This document shows, piece by piece, positions 10,545-21,310 of a stretch of 64,000 nucleotides of DNA. Origin of the DNA: Maribacter spongiicola (GTDB lineage Bacteria > Bacteroidota > Bacteroidia > Flavobacteriales > Flavobacteriaceae); the NCBI RefSeq assembly GCF_004364165.1, contig NZ_SOAY01000011.1, positions 558,001 through 622,000 on the forward strand, written 5' to 3'. The translations under genes and the position numbers were made by a program. Position 1 is the stretch's first letter. Each line of letters opens with the position of its first letter. The notes under the pieces were generated by a model. The model saw only the letters and a program-made list of their open reading frames with translations. It ran no database searches and was not told the DNA's origin.

Positions 10545-11558
10545 TTAATAAATAGGGTTTTCTAGTACGCGTAAAATATTTCCTTTGTTAATAATTCTTG
10601 TTCCTGTAGCCTTTTCTATAGCGGCGATACATATTTTTAAATTCTGATTAGGAATACCGCCTGAAATGGGTATTTTTTTTAATTCGTTCGATGAATATTG
10701 AACTTCTAGTCCGTAAGTAAGCTCAAGGTTTAACATGACATCTTCAAGTGGTATTTCATTAAAAGCATATGTGCCACCTCGCCAAAGGGCATATGGGGTT
10801 TTTATATCAACTCTTTTATGAATTATCTTTTTACTTTCTTTTGAAAATGATACCATTTCACCCGGGATCATTTTAGTAACTTCTCCATTTATGAACTCCA
10901 AATGAATAGATCCTTCATCTAATACTACATTTGTTTTTTGCTTTCTTGTATTTACATGAAAATGTGTACCTAATACTTCAACTTTTAGGTCATTTGTTAT
11001 TACCCAAAATTTTGCATTTGTACTAGGTATTGGTTTTACCTTAAAATATGCTTCCCCTTTTAAGTGTAATAATCTCGGGGTTTCTTTATCATAAGATATT
11101 TCAGAATTGCCATTAAGCACTACAGATGTTCCGTCTGGTAATTTTAAGTCAATGATTTCTCCATAATTTGTTTTATGAACAGTTTGAGAATCATTGGTGT
11201 AATAGGAGTAGCTTGTCCAGCTTATTAACACTAGTAATACTGCGGCAGCAGCAGTTAGTAATGTGGTGTGTGATTTCTTTTTGTATGCTGGTTTCTTATT
11301 TGAAACGGAGTCTAACCTTATTTCTGGTAAGATGCTTAAAAGTACTTCGTTTACTTTCTCTTTACTAGGATAGTCTTGGTTGAAGTTGATTCCGTTTATT
11401 ATAGCCTTAGCATTTTCTACTGTCTCTACATAATCCGGATTATTTTGAATCCAATTATTCCAGTATGTTATATCGTTTTTGTTGATACCTCGTGCCCAAT
11501 TCTCGAATGATGCATCCGTCAAGAAATAATTTAAATCGAATTTATTTTTGTTATCCAT
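10545..11558 (-). CDS. FecR family anti-sigma factor
   Basis: 337 residues from the ATG at 11558; a TTG 13 codons upstream opens the frame but MDNKNKFDLNYFLTD is the likelier start. A single membrane segment (about 95-113, LLTAAAAVLLVLISWTS), a FecR domain (GEIIDLKLPDGTSVVLNGNS) and the DUF4974-type C-terminal domain (ALWRGGTYAFNEIPLEDVM) are visible in that order. It should hold the ECF sigma factor at the inner membrane and read the state of the receptor encoded 15 bp downstream. Confidence 0.92.
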   Translation of the reverse strand: MDNKNKFDLNYFLTDASFENWARGINKNDITYWNNWIQNNPDYVETVENAKAIINGINFNQDYPSKEKVNEVLLSILPEIRLDSVSNKKPAYKKKSHTTLLTAAAAVLLVLISWTSYSYYTNDSQTVHKTNYGEIIDLKLPDGTSVVLNGNSEISYDKETPRLLHLKGEAYFKVKPIPSTNAKFWVITNDLKVEVLGTHFHVNTRKQKTNVVLDEGSIHLEFINGEVTKMIPGEMVSFSKESKKIIHKRVDIKTPYALWRGGTYAFNEIPLEDVMLNLELTYGLEVQYSSNELKKIPISGGIPNQNLKICIAAIEKATGTRIINKGNILRVLENPIY

Positions 11559-11615
11559 TTGGTAAGGTGTTCCATATATAAGAGATGTAATTCTCAAAAA
11601 TATACCCTACTACAG

Positions 11616-12194
11616 TTAACTTTTTTTCAAAATATTTTTAATCTGTTGATTTTCAGATGATTTTCGAAGTTTAATTAATGCCTTTTGTAATACATTTAAA
11701 ACGCTTTGGTAGTTCATATCCATAACTTCAGCAATGTCAGCGCTGCTCATTCCGCTATAATATTTTAAATATAACACCTCTTTTTGTCTAGGAGATAGAT
11801 TATTAATAAGGTGGGCTAGGGTAGAAGTGCATAGAAATTGTATCTCTTGGTGAATAGAGATTTCTTCAGCTGAAAATGTAAAATTGTTTTTAAAGAGTTG
11901 TGCTTCTGATATTGGCAGATTATTCTGGTTTTTTTGTAATTGTTTAATCAGTCTTCGTTTAAAGGATACAAATAGGTATGCCTTTAAGTTCTTAATAGTG
12001 GTTTCTTTTTCTCTTTCCTCAAAAAGTTGAATAAAAAAGTTTTGAAGACAATCTTCGGTAATTTCTTGATTGTTACTCAGCTTTAAGCCGTATACATGTA
12101 ACTGCGGATAATACTTTTTAAAAAGGATACTAAAAGCATTAGTCTCGCCTTTTTTAAAGAAGTACCATATTGTTTCATCTGAATGAAGTTCCAT
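11616..12194 (-). CDS. ECF sigma factor, FecI-like
   Basis: 192 residues of the sigma-70 region 2/region 4 type: region 2 (about 17-85, LFKKYYPQLHVYGLKLSNN and AYLFVSFKRRLIKQL) and region 4 (about 125-182, LSPRQKEVLYLKYYSGMSSA then VMDMNYQSVLNVLQKALIKL). First gene of the sigma, anti-sigma and receptor set on minus. It should direct RNA polymerase to the receptor operon when FecR is relieved. It is divergent from ychF with a 202-bp gap. Confidence 0.92.
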   Translation of the reverse strand: MELHSDETIWYFFKKGETNAFSILFKKYYPQLHVYGLKLSNNQEITEDCLQNFFIQLFEEREKETTIKNLKAYLFVSFKRRLIKQLQKNQNNLPISEAQLFKNNFTFSAEEISIHQEIQFLCTSTLAHLINNLSPRQKEVLYLKYYSGMSSADIAEVMDMNYQSVLNVLQKALIKLRKSSENQQIKNILKKS

Positions 12195-12366
12195 ATATTC
12201 TCATGAGTTCTACTGCCAATGTAAGAATTATTTCTTAAAATATGTTAAAAGTTATGGTTTTAACTATCATCCGTCTAAAATAATTGAATTTTAAATAAAT
12301 ATATTGTACTCAACCATGTTATAATAATCATTCAAAATTCAATAGAGAATGTTGAAGTAAAAACTA

Positions 12367-12374
12367 TATTTTTG
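12367..12374 (+). promoter_or_regulatory. Possible -7 promoter box for ychF
   Basis: TATTTTTG fits the Bacteroidota TAnnTTTG consensus 22 bp before the ychF start codon. No TTG element at the ideal distance is obvious. Confidence 0.4.
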
Positions 12375-12396
12375 CACCCTCGAAATATTAGTAATT

Positions 12397-13491
12397 ATGA
12401 AAGCAGGTATTGTAGGATTGCCAAACGTAGGTAAATCAACACTTTTTAATTGTTTGTCTAATGCAAAGGCGCAGAGTGCAAATTTTCCGTTTTGTACAAT
12501 TGAACCTAATATAGGTGTGGTAAATGTGCCAGATGCACGTTTAGAAAAATTAGAAGCGTTAGTGAATCCTGAAAGAGTTTTGCCTGCTACGGTTGAAATC
12601 GTTGATATTGCCGGACTAGTAAAAGGTGCTAGTAAAGGGGAGGGATTAGGAAATCAATTCCTAGGTAATATTCGTGAGACCGATGCTATTTTGCATGTAT
12701 TACGTTGTTTCGACAATGATAATATTGTGCATGTCGATGGTAGTGTTGACCCTATTAGAGATAAAGAAACTATAGATATGGAGCTTCAATTGAAAGATTT
12801 GGAGACCGTTGATAAGAAATTAGAGAAAGTTAAAAGAGCTGCTAGAACGGGTAATAAAGACGCTCAAAAAGAGGAAGCTGTATTGTTAGCTGTAAAAACA
12901 GGTCTAGAAACAGGTACTTCTGTTAGGGCCATCAAAATTGATGACGAATCGAGACTAGAGTTTGTTAAGCCCCTTCAGTTTATTACAGATAAACCGGTAA
13001 TGTATGTGTGTAATGTTGATGAAGATGCCGCGGTTTCTGGTAATACTTATGTTGATAAAGTGAAAGAAATGGTAGCTGCTGAAAATGCAGAGGTAATTTT
13101 CTTAGCTGTTGGTACCGAAGCTGATATTACCGAATTGGAGTCTTATGAAGAGCGTCAAATGTTTTTAGAAGATTTAGGCTTAGAAGAGCCTGGTTCTGCT
13201 AAACTTATTCGCGGAGCATATAAATTGTTAAACCTAGAAACTTATTTCACTGCAGGTGTCAAAGAAGTTCGTGCCTGGACAATACCTATTGGCGCAACTG
13301 CACCTCAGGCAGCAGGTGTTATACACACCGATTTTGAAAAAGGCTTTATTAGGGCAGAAGTTATTGCCTATAATGACTATGTAACTTTCGGTAGCGAAGC
13401 AAAAGTTAAAGAGGCTGGTAAAATGAAAGTGGAGGGTAAAGAGTACATCGTTAAAGATGGCGATGTAATGCACTTCCGTTTTAACGTTTAA
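12397..13491 (+). CDS. ychF: Redox-regulated ATPase YchF (Obg-like)
   Basis: 364 residues, full length. G1 motif GLPNVGKST (7-15), switch region [14 protein letters not shown]3 [20 protein letters not shown], and a C-terminal TGS domain (about 280-363, ending [12 protein letters not shown]). YchF binds ATP more readily than GTP and associates with ribosomes in other bacteria. Single gene; its last bases overlap the convergent cbpM stop region by 4 bp. Confidence 0.96.
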   Translation: MKAGIVGLPNVGKSTLFNCLSNAKAQSANFPFCTIEPNIGVVNVPDARLEKLEALVNPERVLPATVEIVDIAGLVKGASKGEGLGNQFLGNIRETDAILHVLRCFDNDNIVHVDGSVDPIRDKETIDMELQLKDLETVDKKLEKVKRAARTGNKDAQKEEAVLLAVKTGLETGTSVRAIKIDDESRLEFVKPLQFITDKPVMYVCNVDEDAAVSGNTYVDKVKEMVAAENAEVIFLAVGTEADITELESYEERQMFLEDLGLEEPGSAKLIRGAYKLLNLETYFTAGVKEVRAWTIPIGATAPQAAGVIHTDFEKGFIRAEVIAYNDYVTFGSEAKVKEAGKMKVEGKEYIVKDGDVMHFRFNV

Positions 13492-13781
13492 TATTCATAA
13501 ATAGTCAACCGATTTCTTAGCAGTCTTACTTCTTGTTCTAATCGGTTGACTTTTTCTAACATATGGTTTAAGGTGTCTATACCTTCCATATTAATACCTA
13601 AGTCTTTTCGTAATCTATATATGCGCTCTATTTCTGTAATAAAGTGCGATTGAACGTACAACTTATTTTCAATTCGTTGCACCTCGATCATTTCAAACTC
13701 TAAAAGGTCATCTATAAATTCTAATGGAGTTTGTGTTTGTTCGCAATATAATTCTATCTGTATATAATTTTCTGAATCCAT
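13488..13781 (-). CDS. cbpM: Chaperone modulator CbpM, MerR-like
   Basis: 97 residues: a short winged-helix/MerR-like region ([24 protein letters not shown] is interrupted around residue 40) and a C-terminal coiled coil ([20 protein letters not shown]). The size and its position directly after a CbpA-type J-protein match CbpM, which binds the J-domain of CbpA and inhibits it in Escherichia coli. Separated from the upstream J-protein gene by a single base, so almost certainly cotranscribed. Confidence 0.85.
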   Translation of the reverse strand: MDSENYIQIELYCEQTQTPLEFIDDLLEFEMIEVQRIENKLYVQSHFITEIERIYRLRKDLGINMEGIDTLNHMLEKVNRLEQEVRLLRNRLTIYEY

Positions 13782-13782
13782 A

Positions 13783-14688
13783 TTATCGTAATTCTGAAAG
13801 TTGTTTGAATAATTCTTTTTCCTTATCTGAAAGCTTGGTTGGCATGGTCACTTTATAGGTAATAAATAAATCTCCATTTGCCCCCTTCTTTTTATAAACA
13901 GGCATACCTTTTCCTTTTAACTTGACTTTCGTGTCGTTTTGGGTTTCTGGTTTTACTTTTAGCTTCACTTTTCCTGTCAACGTTTCTACTTCAATTGAAC
14001 TGCCTAATATGGCGTCATATAAAGAGATAGATTCATTTTTATACAAATCGTTCTTTACTCTTTGAAAGTTGGTGTTATTGTTAATTTCAAAGGTCAGGTA
14101 TAGGTCTCCATTTGGTCCGCCATTTAAACCTTCGCCTCCGTAGCCAGAAATTTTTATGGTTTGCCCGTCTTCGACACCGGCAGGTATGGTTATTCTAATC
14201 TTCTTAGTACCTAAATCAAGTGTTTGTTTTTGATCTTCAAGAACGTCAAGCAAGTTCAATTTTAGTGTCGCGTTTAGATCTTGGCCTTTAAATTGTGATG
14301 ACCTCTGTCTGCCTCCTCCACCAAAACCTTCACCAGCTCCGCCGAACATTGACTCAAAGAAGTCTGAAAAATCTTCTTGGGATCCTGCAGAACCAGAATA
14401 GTTTCTTCTACCACCAGATGTTGAACTACGTTGATTTCTCTTGGCTTCTTCAAAAGCATCGGCATGTTGCCAATCTTTTCCATATTGGTCATACTTCTTT
14501 CTTTTTTCAGGATCGCTTAAAACTTCGTTCGCTTCATTTATGCGTTGAAATTTTTCATGAGCCTTTTTGTCATTCGGATTTAAGTCTGGATGAAGTTTGC
14601 GAGCCAATTTTCGATAAGCCTTTTTAATATCGGATTGCGAAGCTTTCTTGTCAATTTCAAGTATTTTGTAATAATCGATAAAATCCAT
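13783..14688 (-). CDS. cbpA: DnaJ-class co-chaperone, CbpA-like
   Basis: 301 residues. J-domain at 1-70 with the HPD motif in [10 protein letters not shown] (about 33-35), a Gly/Phe-rich linker (about 90-130), then two C-terminal substrate-binding domains (about 133-300). No CxxCxGxG zinc repeats, so it is CbpA type rather than DnaJ. It should stimulate DnaK ATPase activity. Paired with cbpM. The C-terminus ([13 protein letters not shown]) is complete. Confidence 0.93.
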   Translation of the reverse strand: MDFIDYYKILEIDKKASQSDIKKAYRKLARKLHPDLNPNDKKAHEKFQRINEANEVLSDPEKRKKYDQYGKDWQHADAFEEAKRNQRSSTSGGRRNYSGSAGSQEDFSDFFESMFGGAGEGFGGGGRQRSSQFKGQDLNATLKLNLLDVLEDQKQTLDLGTKKIRITIPAGVEDGQTIKISGYGGEGLNGGPNGDLYLTFEINNNTNFQRVKNDLYKNESISLYDAILGSSIEVETLTGKVKLKVKPETQNDTKVKLKGKGMPVYKKKGANGDLFITYKVTMPTKLSDKEKELFKQLSELR

Positions 14689-14925
14689 AAGTATTCAAAA
14701 TCTACTTTAAAGATATAAAAAGCAATAAAGTATTCCTATGACGTAAATCATTCTTTAAATAAACTTTTTGCTAATTTTTTACCGATTCTTTTCTGTCAAA
14801 AATGTTGTACTCACTGTAGCTATCAACAAAGAAGCTTTATTTATTGTTAATTACTTTAACAAGTAGGTGTTTTATCTTTTACCGAGTGGTGCTATCTTTA
14901 GCGCAACTTTCTTAAACTTTTTTAA

Positions 14926-16791
14926 ATGTCCCAAGACACTACTCAATATACTGAAGATAATATACGCTCGCTCGATTGGAAAGAACACATCCGATTACGA
15001 CCAGGTATGTATATCGGTAAATTGGGTGACGGTTCTTCTGCAGATGATGGTATTTATATTCTACTGAAAGAGGTTATCGATAATTGTATCGATGAATTTG
15101 TAATGGGTGCAGGTAAGACCATTGAGATATCTATTAAAGATAAAGTGGTCAAGGTTAGAGATTATGGTCGTGGAATACCGCTTGGTAAAGTAGTTGATGT
15201 AGTTTCTAAAATGAATACCGGTGGTAAGTATGATAGTCGTGCCTTTAAAAAATCTGTAGGTTTAAACGGGGTAGGTACCAAAGCAGTAAATGCATTGTCC
15301 AGCTTTTTTGAAGTGCAGTCCTCTAGAGATAATCAGTTAAAAACGGCACAGTTTAGTTCTGGTAATCTTGAAAATGAAGTAGGACCAGAAGAAACGAGCA
15401 AAAGAAAGGGTACTAAGGTTACTTTTATACCTGATGAGACCATTTTTAAAAATTACAAATATAGAAATGAGTATGTAGAACGCATGCTTAAAAACTATGT
15501 GTACCTAAATCCAGGATTGACTATTGTTTTTAATGGTGAGAAATTTCATTCTGAAAACGGACTTAAAGATCTTTTGGAGGATAATAATAATGTGGATGAT
15601 ATGCTTTATCCTGTTATCCATTTAAAAGGGGAAGATATAGAAGTTGCCATTACACATAGTAGAACACAGTATAGCGAGGAATATCATTCTTTCGTTAATG
15701 GTCAGCATACAACGCACGGTGGTACACACCAGGCTGCTTTTAGGGAAGCTATAGTAAAAACAATACGTGATTTTTATGGCAAAACGTATGATGCATCAGA
15801 TATTAGAAAATCTATAATCTCTGCAATTTCCATTAAAGTGATGGAGCCGGTTTTTGAAAGTCAGACCAAAACCAAATTAGGGTCTACCGATATGGGAGGT
15901 AATTTCCCTACGGTACGAACTTATATCAATGATTTCGTTGGTAAATATTTAGATAACTATCTTCATAAAAATGCTGATACTGCCGAAAAGCTTCAGCGTA
16001 AGATCATGATGGCAGAGAAGGAGCGTAAAGAGCTTTCGGGTATACGAAAATTGGCGCGCGATCGAGCTAAGAAAGCTAGTCTGCATAATAAAAAGCTTCG
16101 CGATTGTAGGGTGCATTTAGGTGATATAAAACATGATCGTAGATTAGAGACTTCTTTGTTTATTACTGAGGGAGATTCTGCATCGGGTTCTATTACAAAG
16201 TCTAGAGATGTAAATACACAGGCGGTATTTAGTTTAAAAGGTAAGCCGCTGAATTCGTACGGTATGTCTAAAAAGATTGTTTACGAAAACGAAGAGTTTA
16301 ATCTTTTACAGGCTGCTTTAAATATCGAAGAATCCATTGAAGACTTGCGTTACAACAATATTATAATCGCTACCGATGCCGATGTCGATGGTATGCATAT
16401 TCGCTTATTATTGATTACCTTCTTCTTGCAGTTTTTTCCTGAGTTGATAAAAGAAAATCACCTTTATATTTTGCAAACTCCTTTGTTTAGGGTTCGTAAT
16501 AAAAAGGAAACTATTTATTGTTATAGTGATGAAGAGCGTCAAATGGCAATTAACAAACTGACCGGTAAACCTGAAATTACTCGATTTAAAGGATTGGGTG
16601 AAATATCACCAGATGAGTTTAGACATTTTATTGGTGATGATATTAGGTTAGAGCCCATTATGCTAGATAAGGCAATGTCCATTGAAGAGCTATTAAGTTT
16701 CTACATGGGTAAAAACACACCTGATAGACAAAAATTTATTATCAACAACCTTAAAGTTGAAGTAGATATAATTGAAGATAAAGTAGTATAA
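14926..16791 (+). CDS. parE: DNA topoisomerase IV subunit B
   Basis: 621 residues. GHKL ATPase motifs ([10 protein letters not shown], then DYGRGIPLG, then [14 protein letters not shown]), a transducer domain, and a TOPRIM domain ([20 protein letters not shown]). Together with the subunit A gene 25 bp downstream it forms the decatenase that separates daughter chromosomes. Assigned to ParE rather than GyrB because it is adjacent to a ParC-like gene and is short, without the GyrB insertion. Confidence 0.94.
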   Translation: MSQDTTQYTEDNIRSLDWKEHIRLRPGMYIGKLGDGSSADDGIYILLKEVIDNCIDEFVMGAGKTIEISIKDKVVKVRDYGRGIPLGKVVDVVSKMNTGGKYDSRAFKKSVGLNGVGTKAVNALSSFFEVQSSRDNQLKTAQFSSGNLENEVGPEETSKRKGTKVTFIPDETIFKNYKYRNEYVERMLKNYVYLNPGLTIVFNGEKFHSENGLKDLLEDNNNVDDMLYPVIHLKGEDIEVAITHSRTQYSEEYHSFVNGQHTTHGGTHQAAFREAIVKTIRDFYGKTYDASDIRKSIISAISIKVMEPVFESQTKTKLGSTDMGGNFPTVRTYINDFVGKYLDNYLHKNADTAEKLQRKIMMAEKERKELSGIRKLARDRAKKASLHNKKLRDCRVHLGDIKHDRRLETSLFITEGDSASGSITKSRDVNTQAVFSLKGKPLNSYGMSKKIVYENEEFNLLQAALNIEESIEDLRYNNIIIATDADVDGMHIRLLLITFFLQFFPELIKENHLYILQTPLFRVRNKKETIYCYSDEERQMAINKLTGKPEITRFKGLGEISPDEFRHFIGDDIRLEPIMLDKAMSIEELLSFYMGKNTPDRQKFIINNLKVEVDIIEDKVV

Positions 16792-16816
16792 ACTAGATTA
16801 ATACGATTGCTTCTTA

Positions 16817-19477
16817 ATGGAGGAAAATGACGATTTGAACGAGGAAATAAACGAAAACCTTTCCGAAGAGAATAATGAACATACAGATTCATCTGATGCA
16901 TTAACCAGGGTATCTGGCATGTATAAAGATTGGTTCTTAGATTACGCTTCTTATGTAATATTAGAACGAGCGGTACCTGCTATTGAAGACGGATTCAAAC
17001 CTGTGCAACGTCGTATTATGCATTCTTTAAAAGAGCTTGATGATGGTCGCTATAACAAAGTGGCTAATGTAGTTGGTCATACCATGCAGTATCACCCGCA
17101 TGGTGATGCCAGTATTGCAGATGCCATGGTGCAGATTGGCCAGAAAGACCTTTTAATCGACACGCAAGGTAACTGGGGTAACATTCTGACAGGTGATAGG
17201 GCTGCTGCGTCAAGATATATTGAAGCAAGACTCTCTAAATTCGCTTTAGAAGTTATATTTAGTCCCAAAATTACAGAGTGGCAAGCTTCATACGATGGCA
17301 GAAAAAAAGAGCCCGTAAATTTACCTGTGAAATTCCCTTTATTATTAGCTCAAGGTGCAGAGGGTATTGCTGTTGGTCTGTCCACCAAAGTACTTTCTCA
17401 TAATTTTATTGAGCTTATTGATGCTTCTATAAAACATTTAAAAGGACAGAGATTTAAAATTTATCCAGATTTTCCGACCGCAGGTATTATAGATGTCACG
17501 AATTATAATGACGGACTCAGAGGTGGTAAAATTAGGGTGCGAGCTAAGATATCTCAGTTAGATAAGAATACATTAATAATCAATGAGATACCTTACGGTA
17601 CTAATACTGGTAGTTTAATTGATTCTATTTTAAAAGCCAATGATAAAGGCAAGATAAAAATCAAGAAAATTGAAGATAATACTGCCGCAGATGTTGAAAT
17701 TTTAATTCATCTTCCTTCAGGTATTTCACCAGATAGAACTATCGATGCATTGTATGCTTTTACAGCGTGTGAATCTTCTATTTCTCCACTAGGTTGTATT
17801 ATTGAAGATAATAAGCCCCTGTTTATCGGGGTCACAGAAATGCTTAGAAGATCTACCGATTCTACAGTAGAATTATTGAAGCAAGAGCTTGAAATTCAGC
17901 TTAGGGAATTAGAGGAGCAATGGCACTTTGCATCACTTGAAAGAATCTTTATTGAGAATCGAATCTATCGAGATATTGAAGAAGAGGAAACTTGGGAGGG
18001 TGTAATAGCTGCAATCGACAAAGGTTTGGCGCCATTTACAAAGCACCTGAAGAGAGCGGTTACCGAGGAGGATATTACCAGGCTTACCGAAATACGGATA
18101 AAGAGAATTTCAAAATTCGATTTAGATAAGGCTCAGCAATATTTAGAGAGTTTGCAAGAACGTATTGCGGAAGTCAAGCATCATTTGGCTAATCTCATTG
18201 AATTTGCAATAAACTACTTCAAAAATCTTAAGGAAACTTACGGCAAAGACAGAGGTCGTTTAACCGAAATTCGCGTTTTCGATGATATTGAGGCGACTAA
18301 AGTTGCTATTAGAAATACCAAACTCTATGTCAATAGAGAAGAAGGTTTTGTTGGTACTTCTTTAAAGAAAGACGAGTATGTTACCGACTGTAGCGATATA
18401 GATGATATTATAGTCATTACCGGCGATGGTCAAATGATGGTGTCAAAGGTTGATTCCAAAATTTTTGTAGGTAAGGGCATCATTTATGTTGCTGTTTTTA
18501 AGAAAAAAGATAAGCGTACTACGTATAATTTGGTCTATAAGGATGGTAAAGGCGGTCCTACTTACATAAAGCGCTTTAACGTTACCAGCATAACCAGAGA
18601 TCGGGTTTATGATTTGACTACAGGTAAAGCTGGATCTCAAGTATTATATTTTACAGCTAACCCTAATGGTGAGGCTGAAGTGATAACTGTTTTACTTCGT
18701 CAGGTTGGTAGCATTAAGAAGTTGAAATGGGATATTGATTTTTCAGATGTACTTATTAAAGGAAGAGCCTCTAAAGGAAATATTGTTACTAAGTATTCTG
18801 TTAAGCGAATAGAATTAAAAGAGAAAGGGGTTTCTACTCTTAAGCCTAGAAAAATTTGGTTTGATGACGTTGTTCGAAGGTTAAATGTTGATGGAAGAGG
18901 AGAATTGCTTGGAGAATTTAAGGGAGATGATTTAATATTAGTTATCAATCAGAAAGGAATAGCTAAAACATTTCTTCCCGTATTGACCTCTCATTTTGAT
19001 GATGACATGATTGTGTTAGAAAAATGGATTCCAGAAAAACCTATTTCTGCTATTTACTGGGAAGGAGAAAAGGAGCGTTTTTATATTAAAAGATTCTTGA
19101 TAGAAAACGAAAATAAAGAGGAATTGTTTATTTCTGAACATCCAAAATCATACTTAGAGCTTGTTTCTACAGACTGGAAACCAATGGTTGAAATTGAATT
19201 TCCTAAGCCTAGAGGTAAAGAAGCTAAGGATAATGAATCTGTTGATGTTGAAGATTTTATATCGGTTAAGGGTATTAAAGCTTTAGGTAACCAGTTTATT
19301 ACTGAAAAGGTTAAAAATATCAATCTTCTTGATCCTTTGCCATTTGAACCAGAGGTTCCTGAAGAAGTTGAAAATATTGAAGTTGTAGATGAAGAATCTT
19401 TAGCATCTGGTGATGATGCTGAGAATTCTAAAGGTGAAGATGGTGCATCTGCAGGTGAACCAACATTATTTGATTAG
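16817..19477 (+). CDS. parC: DNA topoisomerase IV subunit A
   Basis: 886 residues. The breakage-reunion domain starts after an acidic N-terminal tail; YHPHGDASI and the active-site Tyr in AAASRYIEARL (about residue 134) are present, followed by a coiled coil and a C-terminal beta-pinwheel region. The last 70 residues are acidic (EVPEEVENIEVVDEESLAS), typical of flavobacterial ParC. Cotranscribed with parE. Confidence 0.94.
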   Translation: MEENDDLNEEINENLSEENNEHTDSSDALTRVSGMYKDWFLDYASYVILERAVPAIEDGFKPVQRRIMHSLKELDDGRYNKVANVVGHTMQYHPHGDASIADAMVQIGQKDLLIDTQGNWGNILTGDRAAASRYIEARLSKFALEVIFSPKITEWQASYDGRKKEPVNLPVKFPLLLAQGAEGIAVGLSTKVLSHNFIELIDASIKHLKGQRFKIYPDFPTAGIIDVTNYNDGLRGGKIRVRAKISQLDKNTLIINEIPYGTNTGSLIDSILKANDKGKIKIKKIEDNTAADVEILIHLPSGISPDRTIDALYAFTACESSISPLGCIIEDNKPLFIGVTEMLRRSTDSTVELLKQELEIQLRELEEQWHFASLERIFIENRIYRDIEEEETWEGVIAAIDKGLAPFTKHLKRAVTEEDITRLTEIRIKRISKFDLDKAQQYLESLQERIAEVKHHLANLIEFAINYFKNLKETYGKDRGRLTEIRVFDDIEATKVAIRNTKLYVNREEGFVGTSLKKDEYVTDCSDIDDIIVITGDGQMMVSKVDSKIFVGKGIIYVAVFKKKDKRTTYNLVYKDGKGGPTYIKRFNVTSITRDRVYDLTTGKAGSQVLYFTANPNGEAEVITVLLRQVGSIKKLKWDIDFSDVLIKGRASKGNIVTKYSVKRIELKEKGVSTLKPRKIWFDDVVRRLNVDGRGELLGEFKGDDLILVINQKGIAKTFLPVLTSHFDDDMIVLEKWIPEKPISAIYWEGEKERFYIKRFLIENENKEELFISEHPKSYLELVSTDWKPMVEIEFPKPRGKEAKDNESVDVEDFISVKGIKALGNQFITEKVKNINLLDPLPFEPEVPEEVENIEVVDEESLASGDDAENSKGEDGASAGEPTLFD

Positions 19478-19485
19478 TCAGAGTT

Positions 19486-19914
19486 ATGAAAAATTTTTTT
19501 GAAGAGTTTAAGAATTTTGCCGTTAAGGGCAATATGATTGATTTAGCCGTCGGTATCATAATTGGCACTGCATTTAATAAAGTTGTAAGTACCATAGTTT
19601 CTGCTATTATTATGCCGCCACTTTCATTATTAACAGATGATGTTAATCTTTCAAATAAAAAATGGATTCTTAGAGAAGCCGATGGTGCGATAGAAGAAGT
19701 TGCGATAGGATATGGTGAGTTAATAGAATCATTAATAGATTTCGGAATTATAGCTTTTACCATTTTTGTTATGGTGAAATTTATAAATAGGTTTAAAGAG
19801 AAATCTGAAGATCCAACAAACAAAGAGGTGGAAACCCCTAAAAATATTGCCTTGTTATCTAGTATGGAGCAGCTATTGAAAGAGCAAAACGCCATACTTA
19901 AAAATAAAAAGTAA
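19486..19914 (+). CDS. mscL: Large-conductance mechanosensitive channel
   Basis: 142 residues. N-terminal amphipathic helix and TM1 (FAVKGNMIDLAVGIIIGTAF, about 12-31), a periplasmic loop, TM2 (about 80-100, LIDFGIIAFTIFVMVKFIN) and a cytoplasmic helix. Opens under membrane tension to release solutes during hypo-osmotic shock. Starts 8 bp after parC, so it may be transcribed with it. Confidence 0.95.
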   Translation: MKNFFEEFKNFAVKGNMIDLAVGIIIGTAFNKVVSTIVSAIIMPPLSLLTDDVNLSNKKWILREADGAIEEVAIGYGELIESLIDFGIIAFTIFVMVKFINRFKEKSEDPTNKEVETPKNIALLSSMEQLLKEQNAILKNKK

Positions 19915-20022
19915 TTAAACTGTTTAATTATTGAGTTGTCTTATCGTAAGATAGAATGTTAAGATTAGACAAATTGGAAGAATACTTGCTTTTATAACTA
20001 CCTTTACGAAAATTTTGAATTA

Positions 20023-20979
20023 ATGGATTTCACTAACCCCCTGGTGTATGGCGCACCAGCCTTTATTGCCTTTATTTTATTAGAATTGACCTATAGCAAA
20101 ACTCATGGAGATGATGATCTTTATGATTGGAAAGATTTTGCAGCTAGTAGTGTTATGGGAATTGGATCTGCCATAATCGGTCCTTTATTAAAAGTAATTT
20201 TATTAGTTGTTCTTTTTGAGTATGCTTACGAGTTATTTAACCCTTTGGTTGATGGTGTAAGAACAAATATTATGGGGTATAAGTCTTTTGGCTATGCTTG
20301 GTATGTTTGGTTACTTTGTCAATTAGCAGATGATTTTACGTACTACTGGTTTCATAGAGCAAATCATGAAATCCGTATTCTTTGGGCGGCACACATAGTA
20401 CATCACTCTTCAGATAATTTTAATCTTGGTACTGCTATCCGTAATGGTTGGTTTACTTTACTTTACAAGCCTTTTTTCTATGTTTGGATGCCTATTATTG
20501 GTTTTCCTGTAGAAATGGTAGTAGTTTGTTTAGCAATTGAGTCTTTCTGGCAGTTTCAATTGCACTCTCAGTATGTTCCAAAAATGGGTTTCATCGAGAA
20601 AATATTCAATACTCATACAATGCATCAAGTGCATCACGCGCAGAATGTAGAGTATTTAGATAAGAATCATGGCGGATTTTTAAATTTCTTTGATAAGATT
20701 TTTGGTACTTGGAAAGAATATGATGAAAATATTGATGTAAAATTTGGTGTTATTCATGCTCCAAATTCTAACAACCCTATAGTAATTCTTACTCATGAGT
20801 TTAAAGATATTTGGGCAGATACTAAGAAGTCTAAAAAAATAAGTGATAAGCTGATGTATATTTTCGGACCTCCAGGATGGAGTCATGATGGTAGTACAAT
20901 GACAGTAAAACAGCAACAACGATTATTTGAAGAACAAAAGCAAGCTAATCCTAGTGTTACCTTTGATAGACCGAATTAA
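20023..20979 (+). CDS. Sterol desaturase / fatty acid hydroxylase family protein
   Basis: 318 residues, integral membrane protein with the eight-His di-iron signature: HRANHE (about 115-120), HIVHHSS (about 128-134) and HTMHQVHH (about 197-204). Four or five hydrophobic segments. Family members hydroxylate or desaturate lipids, carotenoids or sterols using O2; the substrate here cannot be told from sequence. Single gene followed by a strong hairpin. Confidence 0.9.
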   Translation: MDFTNPLVYGAPAFIAFILLELTYSKTHGDDDLYDWKDFAASSVMGIGSAIIGPLLKVILLVVLFEYAYELFNPLVDGVRTNIMGYKSFGYAWYVWLLCQLADDFTYYWFHRANHEIRILWAAHIVHHSSDNFNLGTAIRNGWFTLLYKPFFYVWMPIIGFPVEMVVVCLAIESFWQFQLHSQYVPKMGFIEKIFNTHTMHQVHHAQNVEYLDKNHGGFLNFFDKIFGTWKEYDENIDVKFGVIHAPNSNNPIVILTHEFKDIWADTKKSKKISDKLMYIFGPPGWSHDGSTMTVKQQQRLFEEQKQANPSVTFDRPN

Positions 20980-21032
20980 TGGTTTAAAATGGGCTTAAAT
21001 CGACAGCTTAATTAGTATTCTAACAATATTTT

Positions 21033-21084
21033 AAAACCAAATAGTCAGCATGAAGTAATTGCTTTATGCGGACTATTTGGTTTT
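21033..21084 (+). terminator. Long hairpin terminator after the hydroxylase gene
   Basis: AAAACCAAATAGTC (21033-21046) pairs perfectly with GACTATTTGGTTTT (21071-21084), and the inner segments AGCATGAAG and CTTTATGCG pair almost completely. A T-rich stretch follows on plus, so it probably ends the hydroxylase transcript. Confidence 0.7.
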
Positions 21085-21140
21085 CGCTTTGTAATATTTG
21101 TTCTTTTCTATTCTCTCTTTTCTCTGTTCTCCTTGTGTTA

Positions 21141-21299
21141 TTAGCTAATAAATGAATCTAATTCTCTATATGCTATGTGCCTATTTGCATACTCTGTGAC
21201 AGAGTTGGTGAAAAGCATCATAATAATGACAGAGATAAGCGCTGCAACTGCCGCTAGAACAAGTTCATTGTTTGTGTTTGGCGATATACCATTATTCAT
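21141..21299 (-). CDS. Small putative membrane protein, 52 aa
   Basis: The minus strand from the ATG at 21299 reads MNNGISPNTNN, then a hydrophobic helix (about 12-31, ELVLAAVAALISVIIMMLFT) and a polar tail ending in DSFIS. One predicted transmembrane segment with a short periplasmic or cytoplasmic tail. No family recognised. An open stretch without a start codon ends 12 bp upstream on the same strand, hinting at a decayed or unusual small operon. Coding status rests on composition only. Confidence 0.45.
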   Translation of the reverse strand: MNNGISPNTNNELVLAAVAALISVIIMMLFTNSVTEYANRHIAYRELDSFIS

Positions 21300-21310
21300 T
21301 GCCGTAGCGG

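Noticed and set aside
14295-14627. 110-residue open frame on plus inside cbpA
   Set aside because: Antisense shadow in a well-supported J-protein gene.
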